This document shows positions 1-9,374 of a DNA stretch of 36,350 nucleotides, piece after piece. Made by a program: the position numbers and the translations under genes. Each line of letters begins with the position of its first letter. Within the stretch, counting starts at the first letter, position 1. This DNA comes from Spirochaetales bacterium (GTDB lineage: Bacteria; Spirochaetota; Spirochaetia; DSM-2461): positions 1-36,350 of the forward strand of contig QKAW01000047.1 of NCBI GenBank assembly GCA_003247135.1, in the 5' to 3' direction. Below the pieces are notes generated by a model, which did not search any database, was not told where the DNA came from, and saw only the letters and a list, made by a program, of their open reading frames with translations.

Positions 1-88
<88 letters not shown>

Positions 89-191
89 CTTTTTTATTTA
101 TAAGTATTTAGCTAGTTCTCTGCTAAATTGTTGTGGGATAGTAGATTATAAGTTTCCCCCACTAATACTTTATTCCATAGCGGGGTAAATT
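89..191. other. Intergenic region between 5S rRNA and convergent GH2 gene
   Basis: It starts with a T-run at 90-95 following the 5S gene. A 7-bp perfect hairpin follows (ATTTAGC at 106-112, GCTAAAT at 122-128) without a T-tract. The rest is AT-rich with C4 and G4 runs (about 156-160 and 181-184) that could form only an imperfect stem on the minus strand. No gene or tRNA is visible. Confidence 0.5.
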
Positions 192-2957
192 TTATTTCTT
201 TTCTATTAACCAATTAACAGATTTTATTGAAGACTTTTTGTTGGTATTTACGCTAATAAAGTTAATAATTACTGCTTCATCTTTTTTAAAATTTTGTAGT
301 GGAATTATTATTTCTTCATTGTCTGAATCTATCTCTCTGTTAATTGTTAAAAATTCTTTCGGTTCAGGTAGAGGCCAGTAGTTTTTATTATGCTCAATTT
401 TAAAAATAATATGACCTTTTACTCCAGTAATAACCAAAGATGCCTTATTTAGATTATCATTAAAATTAGGCATTTTAGTACTTACATAATACTGTCTGAA
501 TCCCTTTTCATCTTTAAAGGAATTTTCATTCAGGGTTATTGGTTCCCAAGTATTTACATCATGAATATTAATTTCCTTTGTTAAATCAATACTTTCGAAA
601 TATAAAGGGGATTTCCACCATTGATTTATTGTCCACTCTCTACTTGTTGATTCAAGCTCTTTATAACTTTTGAATTTCTTTTCAAAATTATAACTTTTTT
701 CGCCATATTTTTTTGTTTTTATACTTATGGAGTAATTTTTTGCTTCAGGATCCAATTGAGTAACTATTTGGCATAACCCATTAAAAATTTTCCTACTGTG
801 TGCAGTGTTACTATCATGGTCTGAACAGTCTCCATTACCAGTTCCTAATAAAACCATACCAGATAAACTAAAACTCATCTCATCACAGAGATGTGACGCA
901 AAATTTCCGTCTATATCTTTAATTGATACTGTAAAAACAGCTACACTTTGATCACTACTTAAATTTCCTGTATCATCTTTTTGAATATCTAACTTAAATG
1001 GACCTTTTTGGGTTTTTTTAATCTCAGTAGCTATTATTTTATTATTTTTATAAGCTATAGCTTTAATCTCTCCTGGAATATAGTTAACCTGCCACTCTAA
1101 TTGGTTGTATTTATCATTATTTCTTCGGCCTAAACTTTCGTTATTTATAAAAAGTTCAACTTCATCTCCAGTAGTATAAGTTACAACTTTAACTTCTTCC
1201 CCTGGATTTAGCTCAAGATTCCAGTGTGGTAGTATATGTACCATAGGCTCATCTGTCCATAACGCTTTAAAAAGATAGTAATTATCCTTCTCGAAACCAG
1301 AAGAGTCAAATGCTCCACCACCTGCAAAGAGTTTTGGCCATGTAGATTCACCACGGTATTCGAAACCGGTCCACACAAATAGTCCAAAGACAAAATCTCT
1401 TTTATCAACTTCCATCCAAGCTTTTCTGTGGGTTGAACCAAAACTCGCAGCTATTTCGTCGTAAGCTAAAAAGTGTCCATTCTCCGGATCATTTTTATAG
1501 ATACTTCTTGTATTAGATGTGGCCCCAACTTCAGGTGAACAAATAGGGTGGTTCGGTAACAGTTTATGCAGTTCATCATAACATCTATAGTTATAGTTTA
1601 CACCAACAACATCAGAAGCTTTAGAAACTTTAGAATCAAAAAAACCGCCATTTAAAGCAACTGTTACTGGTCTTGTTTTATCGAAAGACTTAACAAATTT
1701 TTTTAAATGAATTGCAATATTCTCACCGACAGATGTGCTTTGTACGGGTTCTTCATTCCCTACAGACCAAATAAAAACAGAAGGATGATTTCTATCTCTG
1801 ATTATCATGTTTTTTAATTGAGATAATCCATCTCTTGAGGTTTCAAACCATCTTGATTCATCCATAACAAGTAATCCGTATTTATCGCATAAATTAAGAA
1901 ACTCAGGAGCAGGTGGTGTGTGTCCACATCTAAAAGCGTTACACCCCATAGATTTTAATTTTTTAATTCTCAATTCCAATATCTGTTCAGGTAAAGCACT
2001 ACCTAAACCTCCATGATCAAAGTGTCCACAAACTCCCTTAATCTTAAGAAACTCTCCATTTAAAAAGAAACCTTTATCAGCATCGAATAACAGTGTTCTA
2101 AAACCTGTTTCTGTTTCATATGTATCTATCTCAATTCCATCAGAATATATCCTTGAAATAACAGTATATAAATATGGATTATCTATGCTCCATAAAATAG
2201 GGTCCTTAAATTTCATAGTAGAAAAGTGTACATCTTCATTCTGATCTGAAAGATTGAATTTCTCTCTTTGACTCTTAATAATTTTTTTATCTTTATCAAC
2301 TAAGATATGTTCAATCTCTATCTCTTGAGATTTAAAATCTCTATTTGTTATACGACTTTCTATTTCAATATTCCATTCATTTTCTTTAAAAACAGGATTA
2401 ACATAGGTTCCCCATGTTGAAATTGCTACTTTGTTTGTCTTTAATAACCAAACATTTTTATTAATACCTGCACCTTCATACCACCAACCTTCGAATTCAG
2501 AAACATCAACTTTAACAGCGATAACATTTACATCTCCAACAGGTTTTAGGATATCTGTAATGTCTATTTCAAAACTGGTATAACCACAAAAATTTCTTTC
2601 CATAAGGTGACCATTAACCCAAACAGTGCTGTGGGTCAGAATACCATCAAAAATTATTGTAATTCGCATATTTTTATACTCTTCAAGGGTCTTAAAACTT
2701 CTTCTATACCATGAATTATTTCTTGGAAGGTAACCATGACATCCATGCAGGGTTTTGTCATAATCTTCCTGAATAACATAATCATGAGGAATTGTAATAT
2801 TTTCCCAATCCGCATCGTAAAAATCTCTGGAAGCAAATCCCTGACCTCGTTCTGTTTTACTAGCCATATAAACAGCCTGATGTCCATATATTGGTTGAGG
2901 TTCAGGGTCTCCTTTAAAAAATTTCCAGTCTCTATTTATTCTTAATATTTCTCTCAA
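192..2957 (-). CDS. Glycoside hydrolase family 2, beta-galactosidase/beta-glucuronidase-like
   Basis: Cytoplasmic retaining glycosidase of family GH2, predicted to cut a beta-linked galactosyl, glucuronosyl or related residue from an imported glycoside. Domain order: N-terminal jelly-roll sugar-binding domain (about 1-190, ending in WWYEGAGI), Ig-like domain (about 190-290), TIM barrel (about 295-580), then C-terminal beta domains of the type seen in larger GH2 enzymes. The acid/base pair is Asn401-Glu402 in WSVGNEEP. The likely nucleophile is Glu476 in SPEVGATSNTR, 74 residues later, close to the spacing in LacZ. The ATG at 2993 has no SD; the TTG at 2957 has AAAGGAG eight bases upstream and gives 921 residues, so I prefer it. 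There is no signal peptide. It lies 83 bases behind an AraC gene on the same strand, which probably controls it. Exact substrate not determinable. Confidence 0.85.
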   Translation of the reverse strand: MREILRINRDWKFFKGDPEPQPIYGHQAVYMASKTERGQGFASRDFYDADWENITIPHDYVIQEDYDKTLHGCHGYLPRNNSWYRRSFKTLEEYKNMRITIIFDGILTHSTVWVNGHLMERNFCGYTSFEIDITDILKPVGDVNVIAVKVDVSEFEGWWYEGAGINKNVWLLKTNKVAISTWGTYVNPVFKENEWNIEIESRITNRDFKSQEIEIEHILVDKDKKIIKSQREKFNLSDQNEDVHFSTMKFKDPILWSIDNPYLYTVISRIYSDGIEIDTYETETGFRTLLFDADKGFFLNGEFLKIKGVCGHFDHGGLGSALPEQILELRIKKLKSMGCNAFRCGHTPPAPEFLNLCDKYGLLVMDESRWFETSRDGLSQLKNMIIRDRNHPSVFIWSVGNEEPVQSTSVGENIAIHLKKFVKSFDKTRPVTVALNGGFFDSKVSKASDVVGVNYNYRCYDELHKLLPNHPICSPEVGATSNTRSIYKNDPENGHFLAYDEIAASFGSTHRKAWMEVDKRDFVFGLFVWTGFEYRGESTWPKLFAGGGAFDSSGFEKDNYYLFKALWTDEPMVHILPHWNLELNPGEEVKVVTYTTGDEVELFINNESLGRRNNDKYNQLEWQVNYIPGEIKAIAYKNNKIIATEIKKTQKGPFKLDIQKDDTGNLSSDQSVAVFTVSIKDIDGNFASHLCDEMSFSLSGMVLLGTGNGDCSDHDSNTAHSRKIFNGLCQIVTQLDPEAKNYSISIKTKKYGEKSYNFEKKFKSYKELESTSREWTINQWWKSPLYFESIDLTKEINIHDVNTWEPITLNENSFKDEKGFRQYYVSTKMPNFNDNLNKASLVITGVKGHIIFKIEHNKNYWPLPEPKEFLTINREIDSDNEEIIIPLQNFKKDEAVIINFISVNTNKKSSIKSVNWLIEKK

Positions 2958-3040
2958 ATTATTAACTCCTTTCCATTTAAAATATTTTAGCACTGGTTTA
3001 ATTGAAAAGATATGGGATATTTTTTTGTTGATATTACTTA

Positions 3041-3886
3041 TTATATTTTTTCACGATAATTTGTGGGTGAAATACCTACTACTTTCTTAAATTGTTTTGA
3101 AAAGCAGAAGGAGTCAGGATAACCTAACTCGTTGGCTATTTCATTTATAGTTAGTGACGTTTCTTCTAAAAGATATCTACCATGATTAATTCTTGTTTTA
3201 ATAATAAATTGGTGTGGTGTTATTTGGTTATACTTGTTAAATAGTTTTGTAAACTGTTTTGTTGATAGATCAGTTTCATTAGATAGTGATTGTACTGTTA
3301 TATCTTTGCCGTGGCTTAAAATTATTTTATCACAGATATTTTTTATTTTAGTTGATAGATCGATGTTTTTTGGCTCTTCGCAAATATTTAGTAAAATTTC
3401 TTTCATTAACAACTCAATAGCAAATTCGCTAACAGGTTTCTGTTCTATGTAGTGCTGATAGATTTTTTGAAGATTTTTTTCATATAGTATATGGTCTATT
3501 GGATTACTGATTACAGCAAATGGATTTTTAATAAAAGATTTTTCAAAAATTTGTCTATTATTCCTATAGAATCCAAATCTTAGGGAGAACATGCTAAGGG
3601 GAATATCAGATTCGTTGGTTGCACTATGGAGAAAATCATTACTTACTACTATCAATTGCCCTTTTTTTAAAGTAATTTTATTATTATTTAATAAATATGT
3701 ACAGAATCCATCTATAACATATAACATATGCATATCATCGATTACTCTATTGTCTTCTATCCTCCAACTTTCGTTAACAGGAGTAGTTCTGTAAATTTTA
3801 TGCAGTTTTAGATTATGGGTAAACTGATTATTAATAAGTAGATTTAATAAAGGTTCATAGTTTGAATAAAGATCATTTTTTGACAT
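3041..3886 (-). CDS. AraC-family transcriptional regulator with N-terminal cupin-like sensor
   Basis: DNA-binding regulator, 281 residues from the preferred start. The first ~150 residues look like the AraC cupin ligand-binding domain (HMLYVIDGFCTYLLNNNKITLKKGQLIVV). The last ~100 form two helix-turn-helix units, ending in the family signature ELGYPDSFCFSKQFKKVVGISPTNYR. An ATG at 3907 would add seven residues, but it has no SD and would fall at or before the start of a transcript made from the promoter at 3909-3939. The ATG at 3886 has AGGA seven bases upstream. It sits directly upstream of the GH2 gene on the same strand, so a sugar-responsive activator of that gene is the likely role. The effector is unknown. 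Confidence 0.88.
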   Translation of the reverse strand: MSKNDLYSNYEPLLNLLINNQFTHNLKLHKIYRTTPVNESWRIEDNRVIDDMHMLYVIDGFCTYLLNNNKITLKKGQLIVVSNDFLHSATNESDIPLSMFSLRFGFYRNNRQIFEKSFIKNPFAVISNPIDHILYEKNLQKIYQHYIEQKPVSEFAIELLMKEILLNICEEPKNIDLSTKIKNICDKIILSHGKDITVQSLSNETDLSTKQFTKLFNKYNQITPHQFIIKTRINHGRYLLEETSLTINEIANELGYPDSFCFSKQFKKVVGISPTNYREKI

Positions 3887-3908
3887 AAAAGATTTCCTAT
3901 TTGACATT

Positions 3909-3939
3909 ATTATACAGTAAAAGTATTTAAACTAGACAA
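3909..3939 (-). promoter_or_regulatory. Candidate promoter of the AraC-GH2 unit
   Basis: On the minus strand TTGTCT (3934-3939) and a consensus TATAAT (3909-3914) are separated by 19 bases. Transcription would start near 3902 and give a short leader before the ATG at 3886. The long spacer makes it a weak or activator-dependent promoter. Confidence 0.45.
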
Positions 3940-4063
3940 TACTTTTATTTTTTTTACTTTATTGAGCTTATCTAATTTGTGTTTGATGTATCAAAATGTC
4001 TATTCTTACTTTTACTTATAATAATTTATGTTATTATATCTAAAAATGGAGGTTTAAAAATAT

Positions 4064-5218
4064 ATGAGTTTAAATGAATTTGATGATAGAGGAGATTTTG
4101 GCTCTTTGCTAGATAAGAATTTCAAGAGTACAGAGAAATTAGAAATTGGTCAAATTATCGAAGCAGAGATTGTATCTATCTCAGGAGGCTATATTTTTAT
4201 ACAGCTGGATGGAAAAAGTGAAGGAATAATTGACTCTGAAGAATTGAAAGATAAAGATGGTGAATTAATAGTAAATGAGGGTGAAAAAATTAAAGCATAT
4301 TTTATTTCATCTTCAAATGGAGAGAAAATTTTTACAACAAAACTTAATGGTAAGAGTATAGCAAAAGATTTGCTAAAAAATGCATTTGAGAGTTCAATTC
4401 CTGTGGAAGGAGTAGTTTCAAAAGTAATAAAGGGTGGTTATGAAGTAAATATTGGAGATTCCAGAGCTTTTTGCCCATTTTCCCAGATTAGCTCCCAAAG
4501 AGTTGAAAATCCAGAAGATTTTGTTGGAAAAAGTAAAACATTTAAAATAACTGAATATCAAGAAGATGGTAGAAACATTATTATATCCAGCAGAATAATT
4601 GAGGATGAAATTAAACAGGAAAAAATTGAGACTCTAAAGGGTGACTTAAAAGAAAATCAGATTATCAAAGGTCAGGTTATTTCTTTTGAAAAATTTGGAG
4701 CCTTTGTTGATGTTAAAGGAATTAGAGCTCTGCTTCCAATATCTGAAATAAGCAGAAGCAGAGTTGATGATATAGGTAATTTTTTAAAAATTGGTCAGGA
4801 TATTGATGCAAAAATTATTAGTATCGATTGGGATAGGGAGAAAATAACCCTCAGTTTAAAAGAGCTTCTTGATGATCCCTGGGAATCTGCAAAAACAAAG
4901 TATATTGATGGAGAAAGATATAACGGTGTTGTATCAAGAATAACTAACTTTGGAGTTTTTGTAGAGCTTGAATCTGGTATAGATGGATTAATTCATACAT
5001 CCGACTATAAAAGTGACGCTAGAGACAGGGTTTTTGGGGATAATCTAAAGGTAGGACAAAAATTGGCAGTACAAATAACCAGTATGGATGTCTCCTCCAG
5101 AAGAATTTCTTTAAAAGAAGTAGTTATTGCTGAAGGGATTGACTCTAATAGTAAATATTTTGATACAAATGAGGAGACTTATAACCCATTTGCAGCACTT
5201 CTTAAAGGCAAAAAGTAG
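4064..5218 (+). CDS. S1 RNA-binding domain protein (ribosomal protein S1-like)
   Basis: Protein of 384 residues made of four S1 (OB-fold) repeats at about 24-95, 108-180, 195-266 and 280-352. The third and fourth are the most canonical (KGQVISFEKFGAFVDV and NGVVSRITNFGVFVELESGIDGLIH). It should bind single-stranded RNA and help mRNA docking on the 30S subunit. It is shorter than the six-repeat S1 of proteobacteria, like the short S1 proteins of other phyla, and the first repeat is divergent. GGAGG at 4048-4052 precedes the ATG by 11 bases. The N terminus is acidic and disordered-looking. Whether it is the essential S1 or a paralogue cannot be told from this window. Confidence 0.85.
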   Translation: MSLNEFDDRGDFGSLLDKNFKSTEKLEIGQIIEAEIVSISGGYIFIQLDGKSEGIIDSEELKDKDGELIVNEGEKIKAYFISSSNGEKIFTTKLNGKSIAKDLLKNAFESSIPVEGVVSKVIKGGYEVNIGDSRAFCPFSQISSQRVENPEDFVGKSKTFKITEYQEDGRNIIISSRIIEDEIKQEKIETLKGDLKENQIIKGQVISFEKFGAFVDVKGIRALLPISEISRSRVDDIGNFLKIGQDIDAKIISIDWDREKITLSLKELLDDPWESAKTKYIDGERYNGVVSRITNFGVFVELESGIDGLIHTSDYKSDARDRVFGDNLKVGQKLAVQITSMDVSSRRISLKEVVIAEGIDSNSKYFDTNEETYNPFAALLKGKK

Positions 5219-5251
5219 AATCTATGATTTTAGGGATTGTAATTACTATTT

Positions 5252-6829
5252 ATGTATAAAGTAGTTGTTTATTCTAAAGATAAATTGGCATCACTAGGAA
5301 TACGGCATTTCCTTTTTTGGGAGAAGTATGGTTTTACTGTGATTAACGAGGTATTTAACCCGGAAGATCTTTTATCAATTAATAAAAACCATCTTCCGGA
5401 TCTTATTTTTATCGATGTAGATTCGGTAACCAATTTTGAAATTTTCGAAATGATTAAGAAACATAGAAATCGGGCAGAGTTAATTATTATTGGTAACAAT
5501 GTTGAAGATTTAGTAAAAAAACATAGTAATCTTGAACTCCTTGATTTTATAGATAGAAAAAAGTTAACCCAGGATATATTAATAAAAAAACTTGATTCCT
5601 ACAGTGAATTACTTTCCAAGAGAACAGAAAAGAAGAGTGATGAAGATTTAAAACATAAGAAAGAGATATTGTTAGCAGCACAATCCCAGGTTTTAAAAGA
5701 GATTTTTTATGGCAGAAGGCTTGGAGTTGAATTAAATAAGGATGTTCTAAATAATTTTAACATCTCATTTCCCTATAATACCTATGTTGTATTAATGACA
5801 AATAACAATGCTCTTCTAGGGCTTTATAACAATAATAATGTACGATTTTATCAGGAAATATGTATCCCGGGAGGCATCGTATATATCTGTAATACCGGAA
5901 TTAACGAGATAAGTTTTATTTATAATTTTAAACATGAGGATGAAACTGATTTAAAGATAAAGATTGACAGAATGGGAGCTCGTATAATCTCTATAATGAA
6001 AAATTTTTACAATGTTAATAATCCTGTTTTTATCAGTCATCCATTTTACAAGTTAATAAATGTTAAAAATGCCTATATCGAGTGTTCCAATGCTTATAAG
6101 GTAAATAGAGTACTTACATCCAATCTGATAATATATTGCGATTCTATTAAAAGTAATGTAGAAGATGATATAAATCCAATGCTGGAAAGTATGCTGACAA
6201 TTCTAAAAGTGTCACTTAAAGAGAGGGATCCTTTAAAAATAAAGTTAAATGTTTCAAATTTCATTAATGATATTCATAGAACAGATTATGTTGAACTTAG
6301 TCAATTAAAGTATCTGTTATCCTGTATTATCTACCTGGTAAATGATTTTATATTAAAAATAGGATATGACAAAAAGTTATTCTGGGGATTAAAAAAAACA
6401 CCCTATGATAAGGTGGATAATCTTGAGAGTAAGGATGATTTTATAGAATTTGTATCCTTTATTAGTGAAAAGATTATTAATGTAATTGAAAATCATGAAA
6501 AAAGTAACGTTTATATAACTAAAATGAAGGATTATATTAAAAGAAACTATATGCATGACATAAATATGAAAGATATCGCTAGCGAATTGGAGCTAACTTC
6601 ATCTTATATAAGTGCTATCTTTAAAAAAATTACAGGTCAAACATATAAGGAATATATTATAAATTTCAGATTGTCTAAAGCCAAGGAGCTATTATCAAAT
6701 ACTAATATGCATATAAATCTGATAGCTGAACAAGTTGGTTATGAGAATGAGCACTATTTTAGTAAAATGTTTAAAATGAGAACAGGGGTTACTCCTTCGT
6801 TCTATAGGAATAATCACCAAAAATCATAA
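5252..6829 (+). CDS. YesN/AraC-type response regulator with degenerate receiver domain
   Basis: Protein of 525 residues. The N-terminal ~125 residues have the receiver fold pattern, with a candidate phospho-acceptor Asp55 (LIFIDVD). The acidic pair that binds Mg2+ is replaced: the usual V-D-D-E is Y-S-K-D at 7-10. The Thr/Ser at the end of strand 4 is Gly (IIIIGN). A long middle region (about 130-420) has no recognised domain. The C-terminal ~100 residues are a clear AraC double helix-turn-helix (DIASELELTSSYISAIFKK, then VGYENEHYFSKMFKMRTGVTPSFYR). No histidine kinase is adjacent. It stands 33 bases after the S1 gene and 177 bases before the GH2/CoA operon, so it is the most likely local regulator of that operon. 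The SD is weak (GGGAT far upstream). Confidence 0.85.
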   Translation: MYKVVVYSKDKLASLGIRHFLFWEKYGFTVINEVFNPEDLLSINKNHLPDLIFIDVDSVTNFEIFEMIKKHRNRAELIIIGNNVEDLVKKHSNLELLDFIDRKKLTQDILIKKLDSYSELLSKRTEKKSDEDLKHKKEILLAAQSQVLKEIFYGRRLGVELNKDVLNNFNISFPYNTYVVLMTNNNALLGLYNNNNVRFYQEICIPGGIVYICNTGINEISFIYNFKHEDETDLKIKIDRMGARIISIMKNFYNVNNPVFISHPFYKLINVKNAYIECSNAYKVNRVLTSNLIIYCDSIKSNVEDDINPMLESMLTILKVSLKERDPLKIKLNVSNFINDIHRTDYVELSQLKYLLSCIIYLVNDFILKIGYDKKLFWGLKKTPYDKVDNLESKDDFIEFVSFISEKIINVIENHEKSNVYITKMKDYIKRNYMHDINMKDIASELELTSSYISAIFKKITGQTYKEYIINFRLSKAKELLSNTNMHINLIAEQVGYENEHYFSKMFKMRTGVTPSFYRNNHQKS

Positions 6830-6904
6830 AAAAAGAAAGTTTTGTATATATTATTATACTTTTAATGTTTGCAAAAAAAATAAATCAGCCAAAAAATAGG
6901 TTTT

Positions 6905-6936
6905 GAAAGAAATTTATATAATATTTCATTTCTTTC
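6905..6936. promoter_or_regulatory. Perfect 9-bp inverted repeat around a TATAAT, upstream of the GH2/CoA operon
   Basis: GAAAGAAAT (6905-6913) and ATTTCTTTC (6928-6936) are exact reverse complements separated by 14 bases. The spacer contains TATAAT (6917-6922). No T-run follows, so it is not a terminator. No good -35 lies 16-18 bases before the TATAAT. The arrangement suits an operator over an activator-dependent or repressed promoter. The binding protein is unknown; the AraC-type regulator encoded just upstream is a candidate. Confidence 0.4.
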
Positions 6937-6973
6937 TGATTCATGTACTACTACAATTTAAAACATAAATATT

Positions 6974-6989
6974 CAAGAAGTAATTCTTG
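6974..6989 (+). promoter_or_regulatory. Short leader hairpin directly before the operon's SD
   Basis: CAAGAA (6974-6979) and TTCTTG (6984-6989) form a 6-bp perfect stem with a GTAA loop. The SD GAGAGG starts three bases later (6992). In RNA it could affect access to the ribosome binding site, or in DNA act as a second operator. AT-rich DNA gives such short stems by chance, so confidence is low. Confidence 0.25.
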
Positions 6990-7006
6990 TAGAGAGGTTG
7001 TTTAAT

Positions 7007-9355
7007 ATGAGTAGAGTAATTTTAGATCTAAGTAATGAGAAATGGCAATGCGAACACATTAGACCTGGACAGGGTGTAAAAGAAGAGTGGCATAAAATCC
7101 CATGTGAAAGACAGGGGGCTGCATTTAACTGGAATTACGTAAAAGTTCCTGGGGATGTTTATACAGATTTATTTAGAGTAAATGAGATTGATGATCCATA
7201 TTTTGGACAAAACAGCCATAAGGCTAAGTGGGTTCAAGAGCAAGAATACTGGTATATGTGTAAATTTAATGTTCCTGAGGAGATGAAGGGACAACAGATT
7301 AAAATTTTATTTGAAGGTGTAGATTACAGCTGTCAGGTATGGTTTAATGGTCATGAATTAGGTTCGCACGAAGGAATGTTCTCTCCTTTCACTTTTAATA
7401 TAACTCCATTTGTAAATTTTTCACAATGGAATAAAGGTTCAAATATACTACTTGTTAAACTTGATCCTCCACCACGAAATTATGAACGAGTTTCGGGTAT
7501 GAAATATAACTATAATGGGGATTACCATACAGGTTTAGTTCCATTTGGTATCTGGAGACCAATAAAAATTGTAGCTCAAGATAAAGTTCAAATTGATAAT
7601 GCTAGAATAGAATCTTATGTTAACGGTGATGATGCAAAAGTTTCTATTGATGTTTTAGTAGATAATATAGTAGCTCAGTCCGAGAATTTAAGTGTTAATG
7701 TAACAATTAAAGGAAAAAATTGTGACACAGCTCCAATAAAAATAAACAAGGATTTATTAATCAGATCAGGCGAAAACAGTATAGTTTTTGATTTTGATAT
7801 TAAAAATGCTAACTTATGGTGGCCATGGGATATGGGAACACCTAATCTACATACTGCAACAATCCAGGTTTTAAGAGATGGCGTTATTATTGATGAGATA
7901 GTTGAAACTTTTGGTATCAGACAGGTTCAAATGGCTATGAATCCTGGATATACACCTGAAGAAGCTGAAAATCCTTGGACTTTTGTTATTAACGGAAAAA
8001 CAACATATTTAAGAGCTGCTTGTTGGGGTGGTCAACCGTCACTTTATTATGGATATAACAGCACAGAAAAATACAGCAATCTTTTAAATATGGTAAAAGA
8101 GGCAAATATTAACCATTTAAGAATATTTGGTTGGCATCCACCTGAAGTTCCTGATTTTTACAATATTTGTGATGAACTGGGAATAACAGTTTGGACAAAC
8201 TTTACATTCTCAACAAATGTTATTAGAAAAGAGCTTCCATTCAAAAATGAGATGATTGAAGCTTGTATGGATATTGTTACCGAAAGAAGAAATCATCCTT
8301 CAGCTATCTTCTGGATGGGTGGTGAAGAGGTTGCATTTACTGATGCTCATGCAGAGTGTGGTAATAAAAAACTTATGGCCTTAATTGGTAAAGAGATTAA
8401 AAATTATACAAATACACCTTATGGTTTATCCTCTCCAATGAGTAATGAAACCGGAATTAAGATGGGGTATAAACCTAAAGAGTCTCAACATGCAAACGAG
8501 CACTATTATGGAGCAGGGCATGTATTTATGGAGGATTACTATACAAAACTAGATTGTTGTATAGTTCCTGAATTAACTGCTGCATCAGCACCGAATGTTG
8601 AGAGTCTTAGAAAATTTATACCTGAAAATGAGCTTTGGCCAATGGGTATGAGCTGGGCTTATCACTGGGCAGATATTGATGTTTTAAAAATTCTTAATGT
8701 TGAAGTATTTGATGATATGAAAATGGGATCATTGGAAGAGTTTGTTTCTGCAACTCAGTTAGCTCATGGAATAATACTTCAATTTGCCCTGGAATTTTTT
8801 AGAAGAAGAAAGCCATATAACAGTGGTGTTGCATTGTGTCACTTTATAACTAATCAACCGGATATTAAGTGGGGGCTTGTAGATTACTACGGAGTTAAGA
8901 AAGATTGTTTCGATTGGGTTAAGAGAACTTACTCTCCTCTATTAATAAGTTTAGCTTATAAAAAACGACGATGGGAAAATGAAGAATTTAATGGACAGAT
9001 TTGGGTTGTAAATGATCTGGAGAGTACTCACTCTAATGTTAATATTTCCTACGTTGTTAAAGATGATAAAGGAAATATTGTTACAGAAGGAACTAAAGCT
9101 TTTGATAAAATTGAAGAAAAAAGTTCTAAAGAGTTTATTGATCTTAAGTTTGATACACCTAAAGGTAAAAACTTTACAGTGGCATTAAAATTAATAGGTT
9201 CTGATAAAGAAGTGTTAGCTGAGAATGAGTACACTCTATTAGTTGGTAGCCAGGAAGAAGCAAAAGCCAGATGTAAAGCAATAAGACTGGACGCAGATGA
9301 CAGAGCAGAGAAGATGCCGGGATTCTACAGGTATTTTCCTGAGTTGTGGGTTTAA
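7007..9355 (+). CDS. Glycoside hydrolase family 2, beta-mannosidase-like, atypical acid/base motif
   Basis: First gene of a seven-gene operon; 782 residues, no signal peptide. It has the beta-mannosidase/exo-glucosaminidase layout: N-terminal sugar-binding domain (about 1-195, with VPGDVYTDL and VWFNGHELGSHEGMFSPF), Ig-like domain (about 196-310), TIM barrel (about 315-620) and C-terminal beta domain. In beta-mannosidases the acid/base segment reads W-x-G-N-N-E; here it is WMGGEE (436-441), so Glu441 is kept but the preceding Asn, nearly invariant in clan GH-A, is Glu440. The nucleophile region PELTAASAPNVESL keeps Glu522, with LT replacing the usual FG. A TTG at 6998 is in frame, but the ATG at 7007 fits GAGAGG at 6992-6997. 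Probably an intracellular glycosidase for an unusual substrate; altered chemistry is possible. Confidence 0.8.
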   Translation: MSRVILDLSNEKWQCEHIRPGQGVKEEWHKIPCERQGAAFNWNYVKVPGDVYTDLFRVNEIDDPYFGQNSHKAKWVQEQEYWYMCKFNVPEEMKGQQIKILFEGVDYSCQVWFNGHELGSHEGMFSPFTFNITPFVNFSQWNKGSNILLVKLDPPPRNYERVSGMKYNYNGDYHTGLVPFGIWRPIKIVAQDKVQIDNARIESYVNGDDAKVSIDVLVDNIVAQSENLSVNVTIKGKNCDTAPIKINKDLLIRSGENSIVFDFDIKNANLWWPWDMGTPNLHTATIQVLRDGVIIDEIVETFGIRQVQMAMNPGYTPEEAENPWTFVINGKTTYLRAACWGGQPSLYYGYNSTEKYSNLLNMVKEANINHLRIFGWHPPEVPDFYNICDELGITVWTNFTFSTNVIRKELPFKNEMIEACMDIVTERRNHPSAIFWMGGEEVAFTDAHAECGNKKLMALIGKEIKNYTNTPYGLSSPMSNETGIKMGYKPKESQHANEHYYGAGHVFMEDYYTKLDCCIVPELTAASAPNVESLRKFIPENELWPMGMSWAYHWADIDVLKILNVEVFDDMKMGSLEEFVSATQLAHGIILQFALEFFRRRKPYNSGVALCHFITNQPDIKWGLVDYYGVKKDCFDWVKRTYSPLLISLAYKKRRWENEEFNGQIWVVNDLESTHSNVNISYVVKDDKGNIVTEGTKAFDKIEEKSSKEFIDLKFDTPKGKNFTVALKLIGSDKEVLAENEYTLLVGSQEEAKARCKAIRLDADDRAEKMPGFYRYFPELWV

Positions 9356-9374
9356 TTTTTAGGAAGGAGTGTAT

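Noticed and set aside
4017..4022. TATAAT as promoter of the S1 gene.
   Set aside because: It is a good -10 match but has no acceptable -35 at 16-18 bases; in such AT-rich DNA I did not list it as a feature.
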